64,000 bases of DNA, taken from Delphinapterus leucas (Eukaryota; Chordata; Mammalia; Artiodactyla; Monodontidae). Made by a program: the position numbers and the translations under genes. Below, piece after piece: positions 23,346-36,359 of the stretch. The DNA lies in assembly GCF_002288925.2 (NCBI RefSeq), contig NW_022098057.1, positions 65,215,641 to 65,279,640 on the forward strand, written 5' to 3'. Below the pieces are notes generated by a model, which saw only the letters and a list, made by a program, of their open reading frames with translations, was not told the DNA's origin and searched no databases. Each line of letters opens with the position of its first letter. Position 1 is the first letter of the stretch.

Positions 23346-24109
23346 ATAATGTCTTTTATAGATTAATGTTAGCATATTAGAGGTTCTGGGATATCGTAAA
23401 TGAAAGAATGAGTTTAACTTTGTTTATTCCTGTGTTTCTCTGATTCAATTAGTCCGTCAACCACTTTTGCTAGGATCTCTATAAACAGCCCGCAGAAGTG
23501 GCATTCCATGATGTAAATTCAGGGTTATTTTTTATAGTCACTGAAATGTACTCATCCATGAAGTGGTCCAAGAACATTAACCCTTTATTGTTTAAACAAA
23601 GGCACACGTTTGTGAAATTGCTGAGGGAATAAGGATAAATATTTTGCCTGCAAAATAGGCTGATTTCATCCTCAAGTGCCGATGTCAGGGAGCTATCATG
23701 TGGTTTGTACATATTGCGTTACTTGACTCTTAGCAGTTACTCCAGGTGAATAGCACCTCCACAGACCTGTGCAGTATGCAACCTGCCAAAGCTTGCGTGG
23801 CTGTTCTGTCTGACAAGCATGGCAGCTAACCCTGTCAGTTTGCTTCACTGGCGTCAGAAATCATCCATGGAATGATCTTACCCAGATTATGACTCTCTGA
23901 ATAGTAGGCCCCTAAAATTCTAGACAGATCTAGAACCCAACTGTACAAAATAGTTGGGTTTCAATAAAATAATGAGGCTGTTTCCCTAAGCCATGCACCA
24001 ACATTTAAATGTTTATAAATGAATGTGTCTTTATTTGCTGTCCTGAGAAGAAGCTGAGATTCATCATCAGACATGTTACTGGTCAAAGTGTAATAGTTCC
24101 TTCCTCATT
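23346..24109. other. Unique non-coding DNA
   Basis: No named repeat or exon recognised. Confidence 0.5.
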
Positions 24110-24330
24110 TCATAACAATTTATTGATCACCATGGGACAGGCAACATGCTTGGTACTAGGGACACAAAGGAAAAAAAGACATGGCTTCTGCTTTCCAGAA
24201 AGGGCAGCTTAAGTGAAACTGGCGCATACACAGATGGTTATAGCACATTATGGTGATAGTTCCAGTGGAAGTAGGTGCAAGGGACAATTGCAACATAAAA
24301 CATAAAGTACCTGAGGTTGGCCTAGGGGAA
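24110..24330 (-). mobile_element. L2 LINE 3' fragment
   Basis: 'aatttattgatcaccatggg' followed by 'acaggcaacatgcttggtac' and 'agggacacaaagg' is the reverse complement of the L2 3' end; 'tctgctttccagaaagggc' continues the match. Confidence 0.7.
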
Positions 24331-24954
24331 TCAGGAAAAAATTCACAGATGAAACTTCTTTGGCTCAGTTTGGTTTCTGATTTTCTTCTGAAACCCTATG
24401 CTGATTCTGCTATTCAATTACCAAGAGAAAGTTTAGATTTTGCTGCCTTGCATGTGCTCATATGCTTTTCCAAAATAAATTGTGTTTATGTAATATTTTT
24501 TACCTTTTCTCCTCACTCATCATTTCCATCCCGATATTACTTTGAATTATACCCCGCACAATAGTCTTAGTTTCAGCTGAGTATTCGCATTTCTGGTACA
24601 AGCTAATAGAACTTTTCATTTGCGTTTGGTCTGCAGATGTTGAACACATGGCTCTTAAGCATAGCATTATTCTTAGAAGGATGACAGTCTTCAAACATTT
24701 TGATTAGTACCTCAATTTTATCCACTTCTCCACATTGAAGTGAACTTGTGTTTTATATCTTCTCTGCTTCATCTCCTACATGAAGCTCTAGTATTCAGAA
24801 AGGCAATTTTTGTCTCTAGTTTTATATCTACCAAACTACTGTGAGGTTTTCAAAAAGGGTTGATAGTTTTTAGTGCCAGAGATGGAATATTTTACTTAAT
24901 TTTTCACAGAGCTCAAAGAAATATACCTGTATCAAGAATAGATACACATTGTCT
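24331..24954. other. Unique non-coding DNA
   Basis: Nothing recognised; a 104-residue plus frame (24250-24564) has no domain and overlaps the L2. Confidence 0.5.
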
Positions 24955-25175
24955 ATTTGCAGTATTTTGCACTTGTGTAGCATTTTACAGTTTGTAAGGT
25001 ATTTTACCTGCATTATTTCATTTAACTCTCACATTGCCATTTGAAATATGAGGAAACTGGAGTTTAGTGAGATTTAGTGAGTTATTCCAGATAGTACAGC
25101 TGGTCAGTGACAGAACCACGACTGAGAGAGTCTTCAGCCTCCAATTAAGAAGCTCTTTCCACTATATTGCCTAGC
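24955..25175 (-). mobile_element. MIR SINE relic
   Basis: 'cctgcattatttcatttaac' then 'tctcacattgcc', 'aatatgaggaaactggagtt', 'gtacagctggtcagtgacag' and 'gctctttccactatattgcc' are the reverse complement of a nearly full-length MIR. Confidence 0.85.
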
Positions 25176-26179
25176 CGGATAATCTTGCTATATGTAAGAT
25201 ACAAAAAAAGAAAGACCAAAATGAAGGAGTGGAATTTTTGTTTAGCAATAGAAATGCAAAAATTGTATCATTTTTAATTGTATGGATGGATGAGATTGTG
25301 TAGGGCATGGAAGAAAATTAATAACCATACTAGGTAGAACATGGTAGGAGAGTTTGATGAAGCAGGATGACAAGAAGGTGGAGCTGATTTAGTGTTTAAT
25401 GAAGCACTGCAGCCAGCAGGACAGGTTGGAAAAAAAAAAAAAAAAGGAGAAATTTAGCAAAGACCACACAAGTCATAAGTAGGGCAGACAGGGGTAACGG
25501 AATGGACATAGACAGGAAACTCGTCAAAGAGACTGAGCCCCAGTACAAAGACTGTAGCTGCCACCTTCATTCTGAAGTTGGAACCTCTTACATACCAATT
25601 ATCCAGAGTCAAAATTGATGCCACAGGTGCTGGTCAGTGAGGAAACTATAGTCAGAATATAGCCAGGTCTTGACAACTCATAAGTGATTTGGTACAGTTC
25701 ATTCACACAGGTCGTGTCATTGTTTCCAGATAAAAGAGCATGAGGGGTAGGAGTAGTAACTGGAAAGTGGTTGAAAGGTTTAGGGTAAGTTTCTTGAGGA
25801 CGCTGTGAAGGATGAAGAGCCACATGCAGATGCGACTCCGTGGCACGTAATTGGCATAATTATGCTATAAACCGATAGCAATGATCTGATTTGCTAATTT
25901 TTTAAAAAGTTCCATCAATTTTAAGGTTACCAGGATATCATAGAAGTAACAGACTTTAACTTTCTCAGTCCTTAACACATCAATGAGATAAAATATATGT
26001 CTCAAATTACGTAATATTAGAGAACACACAGGGCTTTTTTCAAGTGTCATGTAATATTTTCAAAAATTAGAATTTGTTGAGGTTTATTTTTGGCCTAAAA
26101 CTCAGAAAATAATACAAATGATATTATCTTACAATAGTTGTATAAAACCATAAAAAATTTAGAAACCAAAACATTTAAT
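25176..26179. other. Mostly unique non-coding DNA
   Basis: An A-rich tract at 25430-25445 may be an A-tail relic, and 25280-25340 resembles L2 weakly. No exon recognised. Confidence 0.45.
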
Positions 26180-26400
26180 CACATAGACATTTTAAACAGC
26201 TTTATCAGACTATAACTGACTTAACAATAAACTGCACATATATAAGGTATACAGTGTGGTAAGACTGATACATGTCTACATTCATGAAACCATCACCATA
26301 ATCAAAATAAGGAACATATTGATCATTCTTCCTATTTTCCTTGTGTCCTTTTTTAATCTCTCCTTTCCGCCCCTCCCTGTCTCTAAAAATCTCTCCTAAG
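26180..26400 (-). mobile_element. L1M 3' end fragment
   Basis: 'cagctttatcagactataac' followed by 'aataaactgcacatatataa' and 'catgaaaccatcaccataat' is the reverse complement of an old L1 3' end. Confidence 0.75.
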
Positions 26401-26509
26401 TGACTTTTGCATCAAAAGGGAAACTAAATGCGTACAACCTTAGACTGATCATTCTAAAGCAATTTTATATACAAATGTTATATATACATGTTGAACTGAC
26501 AAGGTAGAC

Positions 26510-26950
26510 ACTAGGAGTGTAGACAAGGAAGATTTCAGGAGAAGGATGTGTGTTTAGAAATAATTCTTAAAGCCAGGTGAGCTTGAATTCAGCATGGAAC
26601 AGGTAGAATCAGTTGGGAGAACATTTCAGCTTTGGGGCAAGAGGACTACAAAGCCAAGTGAGGAATGAAGGCTGAGCATTTCTGGGCGAGTGAGAAGACT
26701 TTTTCTGACTCAAACAGAAGTAGTATGCTGATGATCTGTAGAAAGTGGGAGTCTGGCTAGTTTGTAGAGGGCTCTTGAAAATGAAGCTGAGTGTAGATTT
26801 AAGAAAATGAGGAAAAATCAAAGGATTTGTTTTTAAACTAGAGAAAGAGATCTGCTTTATTCATTTATCATTCATTCAAAAATTTATTTGTTGAACGTTC
26901 ACTATATGTCAGGCACTATTTAAGTGCTAATGAATATGCTTTTAATATGT
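26510..26950 (-). mobile_element. L2 LINE fragments
   Basis: 26510-26830 resembles internal L2 ('gcatggaacaggtagaatca', 'gaggaatgaaggctgagcat'), and 26865-26950 shows the reverse L2 3' end ('tcattcattcaaaaatttat', 'tatgtcaggcactatttaag'). Two copies or one rearranged copy. Confidence 0.6.
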
Positions 26951-26999
26951 GGCCATTTGGAAGGGCACTGTCTGCTGTGTGTGTGTGTGTCTTTGTATG

Positions 27000-27440
27000 A
27001 GATTTGTTTTTATAAATAAGCTTTATTTTAGAAAATTTTGGATTCATAGAAAAATTGTAAGAATATTATAGATTCCCACATACCTTTATCCATTTCTCGC
27101 CTTGTTAACGTCGTATATAGCTACGTTGCGTTTGTCAAAGCTCAGAAACTGACATTAGTACGTTACTATTAACCAAACTCCAGACTTAATTTGTATTTGC
27201 TTAGTTTTTGTCTAGTGCCCTTTTTTTTTTTTTTTTTTTTAATCCCAGGATCCCATTTAAGAGACGATGTTACATTTAGTTACCATGCGTTCTTGGGTCC
27301 TTAGACTGTGATGATTTCTCAGATTTTCCTTCTTTTTGATGACCTTGACAATTTTGAGGATTACTGGTCAGATATTTTGCATAATTTCCTTCAATTTGGG
27401 TTTGTCTGGTGTTTCCCTCTTACTATCTGCTTTTGAAATA
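27000..27440 (-). mobile_element. Old L1-class LINE 3' end fragment
   Basis: 'ttttggattcatagaaaaat', 'gattcccacatacc', 'tcccatttaagagacgatg', 'tttttgatgaccttgacaat' and 'gaggattactggtcagatat' follow in order a widespread mammalian LINE 3' region (L1M or HAL1 class). It is interrupted by a 20-T run at 27221-27240. Confidence 0.65.
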
Positions 27441-28189
27441 ACAAATGGAAGTTCCATCCACAAATCAAAAGTGTAATTAACTTTATGTTTGGATTTTGCT
27501 ACTTTAATTTTTTTTGAACAGTAAACCCCATATTATCTTCAAATCATTTTCGAAGTATCTTCTGCCTTATCTGTTCATCTTAGGTGTCACATTTATTTCC
27601 GTCTACCAGGGTTTCCAGGAAAGAGGAATTTCTCATCAAATCAGTAAGGATTTGAATGAAAGAGTCCAAGAAATCCTTCCAAGACTTTAAGGCCTTTGAA
27701 ATTCATATTTCAGTCACCGTGGTGGTTCAGTAACAGAGGCTAAATGCTTAGCTGTGCTCTGATCCATGACTTGTATCATCGTATGATTTAGCTTGAACTT
27801 TGTGCAGGTTTCTAGCTGCCCTATCACAGATTGGTGAGACTGGGGTAAACGTGTTCAGATGTGCCTATACAGGCTGCTGAGCCATTCGTTTTCTTATATA
27901 CTCTCAAACCTTCCCAGGAATTGAAACACCCAAAGTTGAGTAAGGATCCTGTACTGCTTCTTTAATACAGCATTCCTTAACTATTAAGAAATGGACTTGG
28001 GCCCACTCCCTGGAAAAAATAGGTGCCTGACACATCCACAGGCTTCTTTCTTCTGGGACTAAAGAGAGAATAGTCACATTTTCTTCCTACCTGCCCACTA
28101 AATAAATGTGAATTCATTGGGGCTTTTATTCCTGGATGAGTGTATGCCCTAAACTTACAATTCTTGCGTTTGATTCTGGCCCCTCTGAT
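27441..28189. other. Unique non-coding DNA
   Basis: No named repeat or exon recognised. Confidence 0.5.
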
Positions 28190-28390
28190 TATTAGCAATG
28201 TGGCATTATGTGTATCACTTAGCCTCTCTAAGCCTTAGTGTTTTGATCCATAGTGTTCAGATAATAATGTCTACTTCCTAAATCTGATTTAGACTCAAAT
28301 GGAATTAAGCATGTAAATTGCCCAGCACAGGGTGGCACAAAAAACAGCCCCAATAAACATTAGCTGTTCTTCTTATTACTATTATTCCCG
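28190..28390 (+). mobile_element. MIR SINE relic
   Basis: 'tatcacttagcctctctaag' then 'ccttagtgttttgatccata' and, after a diverged stretch, 'gcccagcacagggtggcaca' and 'aataaacattagctgttctt' match MIR from its core to its 3' end. Confidence 0.8.
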
Positions 28391-29879
28391 GTATCTAGTG
28401 TGATAAAGTAATTTAAAAAAACTGGATGCACCAGCCATGATTTCATTAATAGCCCACAGTGTTTTGACTGCACTCCCTGCCTGGTATCCTGCTCAGACAT
28501 TCTGATGGCCAGGGTCCCACTGCTGCAGCTTCCAGCTTCCTCCACCACAACTCTGCATTCACCCTTCTTGCAGAAGGAGAATGGATGCTTCCACAATTTT
28601 AAAGAAGAAATAGTGTTTTTAAAAATTCACCTAAAACATCCATTTGAATTAAGTAATTAATCATAAAATGCTTTTGCATACAGGATTTTGCCTTGGTGGT
28701 CTCATGGAGTTTATCAGGAAGTAGAAAAAATTTAAAGGTTATCAAGTTCTATTTTTTTTTTTAAACCAGATGGAGCTAACTTGTACCACTAGCATTCTCT
28801 CAGAATCACTGTTCAGTTCTTACACCAGTAAGGGATATGGAAAAGTTGTTGATAAACGGATTTTTCTGACCCTTAGATATAAGTCTGCATTTGTTGGAGG
28901 CCCTGAGGGACTGGTCTGGGACGGTGGCACTACCAGAGCTGTTGGAGGCCCCCTGCTAGGACTCACAAATCCATGCTTTGCAGGGAGTAGTAATTTTAGT
29001 TGTCTTCTCAGTATGCCCTGCCGTGGAGCCTTTCTTGTTCTGTCTGTTACTGCCTCAGTTAAAGAACACAGCTTTCTTTGTGCTGGCCTGAGGATCAGAT
29101 GCTTCAGAGCAGCAGGAAGAGGATAATCCCACACCTAAAGGAATGCAAAGCTTTCTTACTTGCTAAATCAATCAGCAGGGCCTGCTCTGCACAGCCAAGG
29201 CAGCAGCTTCTTTCCTGGCAGGGCTTGCTGGCAGAGGCATAGTTCAAGAGTCCTCATCCTCAAGCATTTATATTTTTTTCTTCCCCTTTATCTTCATAAG
29301 AGGTAAAAGTAGTAACTTTAATGGGACCTGTGCCTTATGGTTAAAAATGGTGATGTTAATAGTCTAATATTGAAAACATTTAATTACAGGCTACAGGAAG
29401 CGTCACTTGAGCCTCATTTAATGTGGCATTGCACGAGAAGAATTCTAGGGCACATGAGGAGTATAATGGTGTGTTTTAGAGAACTCTTGATATGTACAGC
29501 TGAAGAATTATGTTTCATTGATTGCATTTATAAATCTTGAAAAGGAATGGGTTTCCAAAGACGATTCCTCTGAGAGTGTTCAGAAGATCAGGAAAAGCAA
29601 ATGGTTAGAACTCTTGTGCCAGTTTCAGCTGATCAGTGGTGGCTCCCTAGGGCACTGTGATGCAGATTTTGAAGACCCATTCTAACTCTAGAAAGAATGC
29701 CATGATTGATTAAAAATGTCTGCCATGGGTGTGGAACAAGGTAATAACAACTTGTATATCCCTGGATTCACCATTTGCGCTGGACCAAAGCATGGCAGCT
29801 ATAATTGTTTATACTCCAGGGTGTGAAAAATTTAAACATTGTGCTTCATAAAATACACAGGACAAAGGTGAGTTACAGA
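28391..29879. other. Unique non-coding DNA
   Basis: No recognisable element. 28770-29134 is open on both strands (118 and 104 residues) with moderately higher GC, but neither frame shows a domain or splice-like context I can defend. The strongest candidate for an unannotated unique exon in the window, but weak. Confidence 0.45.
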
Positions 29880-30075
29880 GACAATCCTCCACTCATTTCT
29901 TCTTTCAGCCAGAACTTGTTTAGCAATTACTGTGTGCTAGATGCTATGGATCTAGAGCTAAATAAGTTCTTGTGTCTGTCCTGAGGAGCTTTTGTTGACT
30001 AGAGGAGATGGTGGTGTGAAAACTATTGCAGAAACAATAAATACATTGTATTAAATACAATAGTAATAAGTGCAT
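29880..30075 (-). mobile_element. L2 LINE 3' fragment
   Basis: 'ccactcatttcttctttcag', 'tgtttagcaattactgtgtg', 'ctagatgctatggatctaga' and 'gtctgtcctgaggagctttt' are the reverse complement of the L2 3' end, in order. Confidence 0.75.
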
Positions 30076-31304
30076 GAACTAGGTTGAGTGTTCGCCAAAC
30101 AGAGGAAGCAATTAACTCTGCTTAAGTTCACAAGAAACGCCTTCAAAGGGGGACAAACCTGGTGTCCTTTCGGCCTCTAGAAGTAACAGTGAACACTTAG
30201 GAACCATTTTCTCTTACAATTCAGAGCAACCTTATTGAAAATGGATAGTGCCCTTTAGAATGTAGTAAAGCTCTATGATTAAGGATGCTGTTGCTTTTGT
30301 ATTATTACAAATTGATACCCCTTTGAATTTTCAATTGTGTTGAACTCCTGATTACTTGGCTTCCTCAACTTATTTCTTTCCCTTACCACTTTTCCCAAAC
30401 CAGTTCCTATTAAACTACAGTGCTTTGTTTTGTATTGATCTTTGTTGTCCAAATTCTTGTAGTCATTCAGATATTTATACTTGGAATATGCCAATAAGGA
30501 TACAGGACCTGATGGCAAAGCATTATACATTTGGAAATAATTTGACATGTCATACCTTGTATGGGCTTCTCAGTTTTCAAAATGATTAGCCTGTCATGTT
30601 TATATTTCCCTTTGATTTAAAATGCCAAGCACACCTAATCACATTTTTTTTTCAGGTATGTCATAACAAAGTCTACAGATTTGCTGCTTCTAAGTCCAGG
30701 AACCTATACAAATAGACCCAGCTGTGTGTTTGATATGTACGGCACACGTGTACAGAGATTTAAATTAGCTTCAGGTGTATCTCTAATTAAGTAATTCTCT
30801 CCAAGTAATCTTATATGCTGTTAATGTTCAGAAACACTTTGTAGTCAATGAATATAGACTAGTAAGTTAATCGTGGTGGAACTGAGACTGTAAATGAATA
30901 CTTTGTAAGAAAGACATATATCACTTTTGTATATGCCAAAGGGAACGTTGGCCTAATATTTGGACTTTTATTTCTAGGAATTGTTCCTTGCAGATCTTTT
31001 TGTATATAAATTAACGTTATTTGGGTCATAGCCAGAGATTAGGAAGCAGTTTTATAATTTTAAACCTTACTTACTGTATTTCTTTTTCTGATTATGAAAG
31101 AAATAAAAAAAATTGAAATAGAAAACCATACCACAGACAGTAGAAACTACTCACCAATCTATAACTAACATGGACATTTTTTTTCTTCCTGTTTTCTTTT
31201 TTGATATGCATGTTTGCTCCTTTAGTCATTTCAGCCACTTGATGAGTATTTATTAAGCATCTAATAATGCCCAGGTCATATGTATGTGTACGTGTGCATG
31301 CTTA
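30076..31304. other. Mostly unique non-coding DNA
   Basis: A short L2-like motif near 31225-31275 ('gatgagtatttattaagcat'); otherwise nothing recognised. Confidence 0.45.
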
Positions 31305-32611
31305 TCATTTATTTTTACTTGAAATATAATGAACATACCATAAAATTCGCCCTATTAAAATGTATACTTTGATACGTTTTAGTTCACAGAGTTGTGCAAC
31401 TGTCATCACTATCTAATTCTAGAATATTTTCATCACCTCAAAAAGAAATTCCATACCCAGTAGCAGTCACTTCTATTCCTCCTTCCTCCAGCCCCTAGTA
31501 TCTGCTAACCTACTTTCTGCCTGTATGGAGTTGTCTGTTCTAGGCATTGCTATAAATGGAAAATGTGGCCTTTGTTACTGGCTTTTTTCATTTAGCATCA
31601 TGTTTTCAAGGTTTAGCTATGATGGAGCATGAATCAATATTTCATTCCTTTTTAGGCCTGAATACTATTTCATTCTATGGATGTGCTACATTTTGTGTAT
31701 TCATTCATCGTGTGATGACATTTGGGTTGTTTCTACTCTTCTGCTATGAATAATGCTGTTATGAATATTCATGTGCAATTTTTTGTATGGACATATATTT
31801 TTAATTTTCTTGGGTACATAAATAGGAGTGGAAATGCTGGGTGAGGTGGTACCTCTATGTTTAACAATTTGTAAACAGTTTTTCAAAGCAGCTGCACCAT
31901 TTTATGTTCTTATCAGCAATGTGCATGAGTTCTCATTTCTCTTAGCCAACACTTATTTCTGTCTGTTTTACTGTAACTATACTAGTGGTTGTGAAATGGC
32001 ATCTTGCTGTTGTTTTGATTTGCACTTTCCTAATGAACAAAGGTGTTGAGTATATGTTCATGAGCTTATTGGTCCTTTGTCTTTTTTGGAGAAATGTCTA
32101 TTCAAATCCTTCGTCCATATTTTAAATGGGTTATTTTTCTATCATTGAATTGTAATAGTGCTTTATAGATTTTGTATAGTAGATCCTTAGCTGATAATGA
32201 CTTTTTCTCTATTCTGTGCATTCTTTCAATTTCTTGATAGTGTTCTTTGAAGAAAAATAAATTTTAATGAAATTCAATATCTATTGTTGCTTATGCTTTT
32301 GATGTAATATCTAAGAAACTATTAACTAACCCAACGTCGCGAGATTTACACTTTCTTTTTCTTATAGGTGTTTTATAGTTTCAGCTCTTAACGTTTAAGC
32401 CTTTGATCCCTTTTGAGTTGGCTTTTGTATATGGTGTGAAGTAAAGGTCCAATTTCATTATTTTGCATGTAGATATCCAGTCCCAGCCCGATTTATTGAA
32501 AATAACATTCTTTCCCCTTTGAATTGTTGGCGCCCACCCTTGTCAAAAATCAGTTGACTGTAGATGGAGGGGTTTATTTTTGGACTCTTAATTCAGTTCT
32601 CTTGATCTATA

Positions 32612-32844
32612 CAGTTGACCTTTGAACAACAGGGTTTGAACTGCCAGAGTTCACTTATATGGATTTTTTTCCGACAGTAAGTACTATACAGCACCGCACA
32701 ATCTGCAGCTGGTTGAATCTGTGGGTGTGGAACTGTGGATGTGGCGCATCCACGTATATGGAGAGTTGACTGTAAGTTATATAGGGATTTTTGACTTCAC
32801 AGAGGGTCGTTGATCCAACCCTTTAGTTGTTAAAGGGTTGACTG
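32612..32844 (+). mobile_element. Tigger-type MITE (MER2-like)
   Basis: 233 bp from CAGTTGACCTTTGAACAACA at the left to the inverted AAAGGGTTGACTG at the right. The two ends are imperfect inverted repeats, and TA dinucleotides flank both sides (32610-32611, 32845-32846), the target duplication of Tc1/mariner/pogo transposons. The body contains the internal 'ggttgaatctgtgggtgtgg'. Non-autonomous, with no transposase. The MER2 name is from memory. It sits inside the old L1. Confidence 0.88.
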
Positions 32845-33860
32845 TATATTTTTATGCCAGTACCACACAATCGTGATTATTACTGCTTTTTAGTAAGTTT
32901 TGAAGCTAGAAAGTTTAATACACCAACTTCTTTATTTTTCAAGATTGTTTGGGTTTTGGTTCCCTTGCATTTTCTTATGAACTTTATGATCAACTTGTCA
33001 GTTTCTGCAAAGAACACAGCTGGAATTTTGATCTGGATTGCGTTGAAATTATAGATCAATTCATGGATTATTGCCATCATAACAGTAGTAAGTGTTCCAA
33101 TCCATGACACAGAACATCTTTCCATTTATTTAAATCTTCTTTAATTTCTTTCAGTGATGTTTTGTTTCAGTGTACAAGTATTGTACATTTGTTAAATTTG
33201 TTTCTAAATGTTATTTCCTGATGCTATTGTAAGGGGAATTTTTTTCTTAATTCCATTTTTAGATTTTTCATTGCAAGAGTACATATATACAAATGACTTT
33301 CGCATATTGATCTTGCATCCTGCAGCCTTGCAGAACTTTTTAGCTCAAATAGTTTTTTGTGGATTCCTTAGGATTTTCTATATACAAAATCATGTCATCT
33401 GCAAATAAAGATAATTGAGTTCTTTTTCAATCTGGATGCCTTTTATTTATTTTTCTTGCCTAATTGCCCTGGTTAGAATCTTAACACAATGTTGAATAGA
33501 GGTGGCAAGAGTGGACATTCTTGTCATGTTCCTGATCTTAGGGAGAAACTTTCAGTCTTTCACTATTAAGTATATTCTTACCTGTGAGCAGATTTTGCAG
33601 ATACCGTTCTTCAGGTTGAGGAAGGCTCTTTATTCCTAGTATGTCACTTTTTTTGTTGTTGTTGTTGTTAATCATGAAAGAGTGTTGGATTTTGTTAAAT
33701 TACTTTCTGGGTCTATTGAAATGCTCATGTGGTTTGGGTCCTATATTCTATAAATACAATGTATTGCACTGATTTATTTTTAAAGTTTTTCTTTTTATGT
33801 GGACCATTTTAAAAGTCTTTATTGAATTTGTTACAGTATTGCTTCTGTTTTACGTTTTGG

Positions 33861-33970
33861 TTTTTTGGCCGGGAGGCATGTGGGATCCTAGCTCCCTGAC
33901 CAGGGATCGAACCCGCACCCCCTGCATTGGAAGGTGAAGTCCTTAACCACTGGACCACCAGAGAAGTCCC
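33861..33970 (-). mobile_element. Short CHR/tRNA-type SINE, older form
   Basis: Reverse complement of a tRNA-headed SINE: TTTTTTGGCC at left, 'catgtgggatcctagctccc', B box complement 'gggatcgaaccc', and the head ends 'ccaccagagaagtccc'. It lacks the long GC-rich tail of the younger CHR copies. Flanked by CAGTATTG (33834-33841) and CAGCATTG (33971-33978); the left copy is separated from the SINE by about 20 T-rich bases (the degraded A-tail). Confidence 0.85.
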
Positions 33971-34915
33971 CAGCATTGATTTTTTTATGTGTTAAACAAA
34001 CCTTGCATTCCTGGGGTAAATCTCACTTGGTCATGGTATATAATCCTTTTTTTATGTTGCTGGATACAATTTGCTAGTACTTTGTTGAGAATTTTTGCAC
34101 TTATATTTTAAGGGATGTTTGTCTGTAGGTCTCTTATGATTTTTTTTGTCTGGTTTTGGTATCAGGATAATGCTGGCTTCATAAAATGAGTTGGAAGTGT
34201 TTCCTCCTTTCCTTTCTTTTTATTTTTGAATAGTTTGTGAAGAATTGGTATTAATTCCTTAAATGTTTGGAAGAATTCAGCAATGAATCTATCTGATCCT
34301 GAGCTTTTCTTTGTGGGTAGTTTTTTGGGATTACTAATTCAGTCTCTTCATCTGTTACAGGTCTATTCAGTTTGTCTGTTCTTGAGTTTATGTATAGTTT
34401 GTGTCTTTCCAGGACTTTTCCATTTCATCTAGCTTATCTAATTTATTGGCATAGTGTTGTTCATACTATTCCCTTAAAATCTTTTTTTATTTATCTGTGT
34501 CTCTGCTTTCATTCCTGATTTTAATAATTTGAAAATGTTCTTTTTTTCTTCGTTAGTCTAGCTAAGTTTGTAAATCTTGTTTATCTTTTCAAAGACCAAC
34601 TTTTGATTCTGTGATTTTCTCTGTGGTTTTTCTATCCTCTATGTAATTTTTTACATTCTGATCTTTATTATTTTCTTCTCAATTTGGGTTTAGTTTTCTT
34701 TTTCTAGCTTCTTAAGGTGGAAGGCTCTGCTATTTATTTGAGATTTTCTTTCTTTTTTAACAGATATTTACAGCTCTAATTGTCCTTTTACGAACTACTT
34801 TAGGTGCATTCCAAAAGTCTTGATATGTTATGTTTTTATTTTAATTCATCTCAAAGTATTCTAATTTTCTTTGTTATTTATTCTTTGTCCTATTGTTATT
34901 TCACAGTGTGTTTTT

Positions 34916-35103
34916 TTGTTTGCTTTTTTGGTTTTTTTAAATCAGTAGTTGTGGCTCACGGGCTCTAAAGCACAGGCTCAATATTTGTGGTGCACAGGCT
35001 TAGTTGCTCCACAGTATGTGGGATCTTCCCGGACCAGGGCTTGAACCTGTGTCCCCTGCCTTGGCAGGTGGATTCTTAACCACTGCACCACCAGGGAAGT
35101 CCC
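34916..35103 (-). mobile_element. CHR-type SINE, older subfamily
   Basis: Reverse complement CHR with the 'agtagttgtggctcacgggctc' body, the B box complement 'cttgaacc' and the head 'ccaccagggaagtccc'. Perfect 14-bp duplication CACAGTGTGTTTTT at 34902-34915 and 35104-35117. The body differs from the 'ccgcggagcggctggg' type at 2088, so it is a distinct, older CHR subfamily, inserted in the old L1. Confidence 0.93.
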
Positions 35104-35542
35104 CACAGTGTGTTTTTAATTTTCTCATATTTGTAATTTTCCAAAGCTCCTTCTGTTATTGATTTCTAATTTCTGTCATGGACAGAGAACATATTTTGTA
35201 TGATTTCAATCCTTTTAAGTTAATTGACACTTTTTTATTTGCCAACACGTGGTCTATCCTGGAGAAAGTTTCAGATGTACTGGAGAAGAATGTGCATTCT
35301 GCTGCTTTTTGGATGGAGGGTTCTTTGAGTAGCTGTTAGGTCCAGTTGGTTTATCATGTTGTTCAAGTCTTGTTTCCTTGTTGGTCTTCTGTTTAGTTCC
35401 ATCTGTTATGGAAAGTGAGGTATTGAACCCTCCTGTTATTGTTGAATTCTCTATTTCTTCCTTCAATTCTATGGCTTTTATTAATGTATATTTATATTGC
35501 TTCATGTATTTGGTCCTCTCTTTGTCTGTTGTTTGCAAGGTA

Positions 35543-35741
35543 CAGTCAGTCCTCCATATCTGCGTGTTCTGCAACAGCAGATTCAACCAACTGAAAATTG
35601 CAAATATTCAGGAAAAAAAAATTCCAGAAAGTTCCCAAAAGCAAAACTTGTATTGTCTCTGTGACAGCAACTGTTTACATAGCATTTACATTGTATTAGG
35701 TATTATAAGTCACCTAGAGATGATTTAAACTATACAGGAGG
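35543..35741 (+). mobile_element. Tigger-type MITE, left half
   Basis: Begins CAGTCAGTCCTCCATATCTG after a TA, runs through 'gcagattcaaccaactgaaa' and 'catttacattgtattaggta', and stops at 'aaactatacaggagg', where an L1 begins. Its right half is found 3.56 kb away at 39302. Confidence 0.88.
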
Positions 35742-36359
35742 AGGTTGGTGGCCAAACGGGCAGAGTGGGAAGACCCTGAGCTCCCTTCCTCCCACAGGCA
35801 TACCAAAATTACAGCTGTTTACAGAGCAGCTACTGATGAGTAAGACGGGAAGACGAGCAGAAAAGATCTTCTACAACTAAAGATACAAAGAAGGAACCAC
35901 AACAAGATGGGTAGGAGGAGATGAGATACAGTTAAGACCCACACCCCTGGGTGGGTGACCCACAAACGAGGGAATAATTCAATTTCAGAGGTTCTCTGCA
36001 CGGAAAGAGGGGTGCAAGCCCCATATCCGGCCCCCCAGCTCGGGTGTCCTATACCAGGAGAACAAGCCTCCAGAACATTTGGCTTTGAAGACCAGACAGG
36101 CTTACTTTCAGAGAGCCAGATGGCTGTGGGGAATAAAGACTCCACTCTTAAACGGCACACACAAAATCTCACATACTCTGGGACCCAGAAGCAATAATTT
36201 GAAAGGAGCCTGGGTCAGGCCCACCTGCTGATCTTGGAGAGTTTCTCAGAGCGGTAGGAGGCAACTGGAGCTCACCCTAGAGACATAGACACTGGCGACA
36301 TCCATTTTTGGGAGCTTATTCTACACTGGTACTAGCAAGTGCCATTGTGAAGTTTTCCC

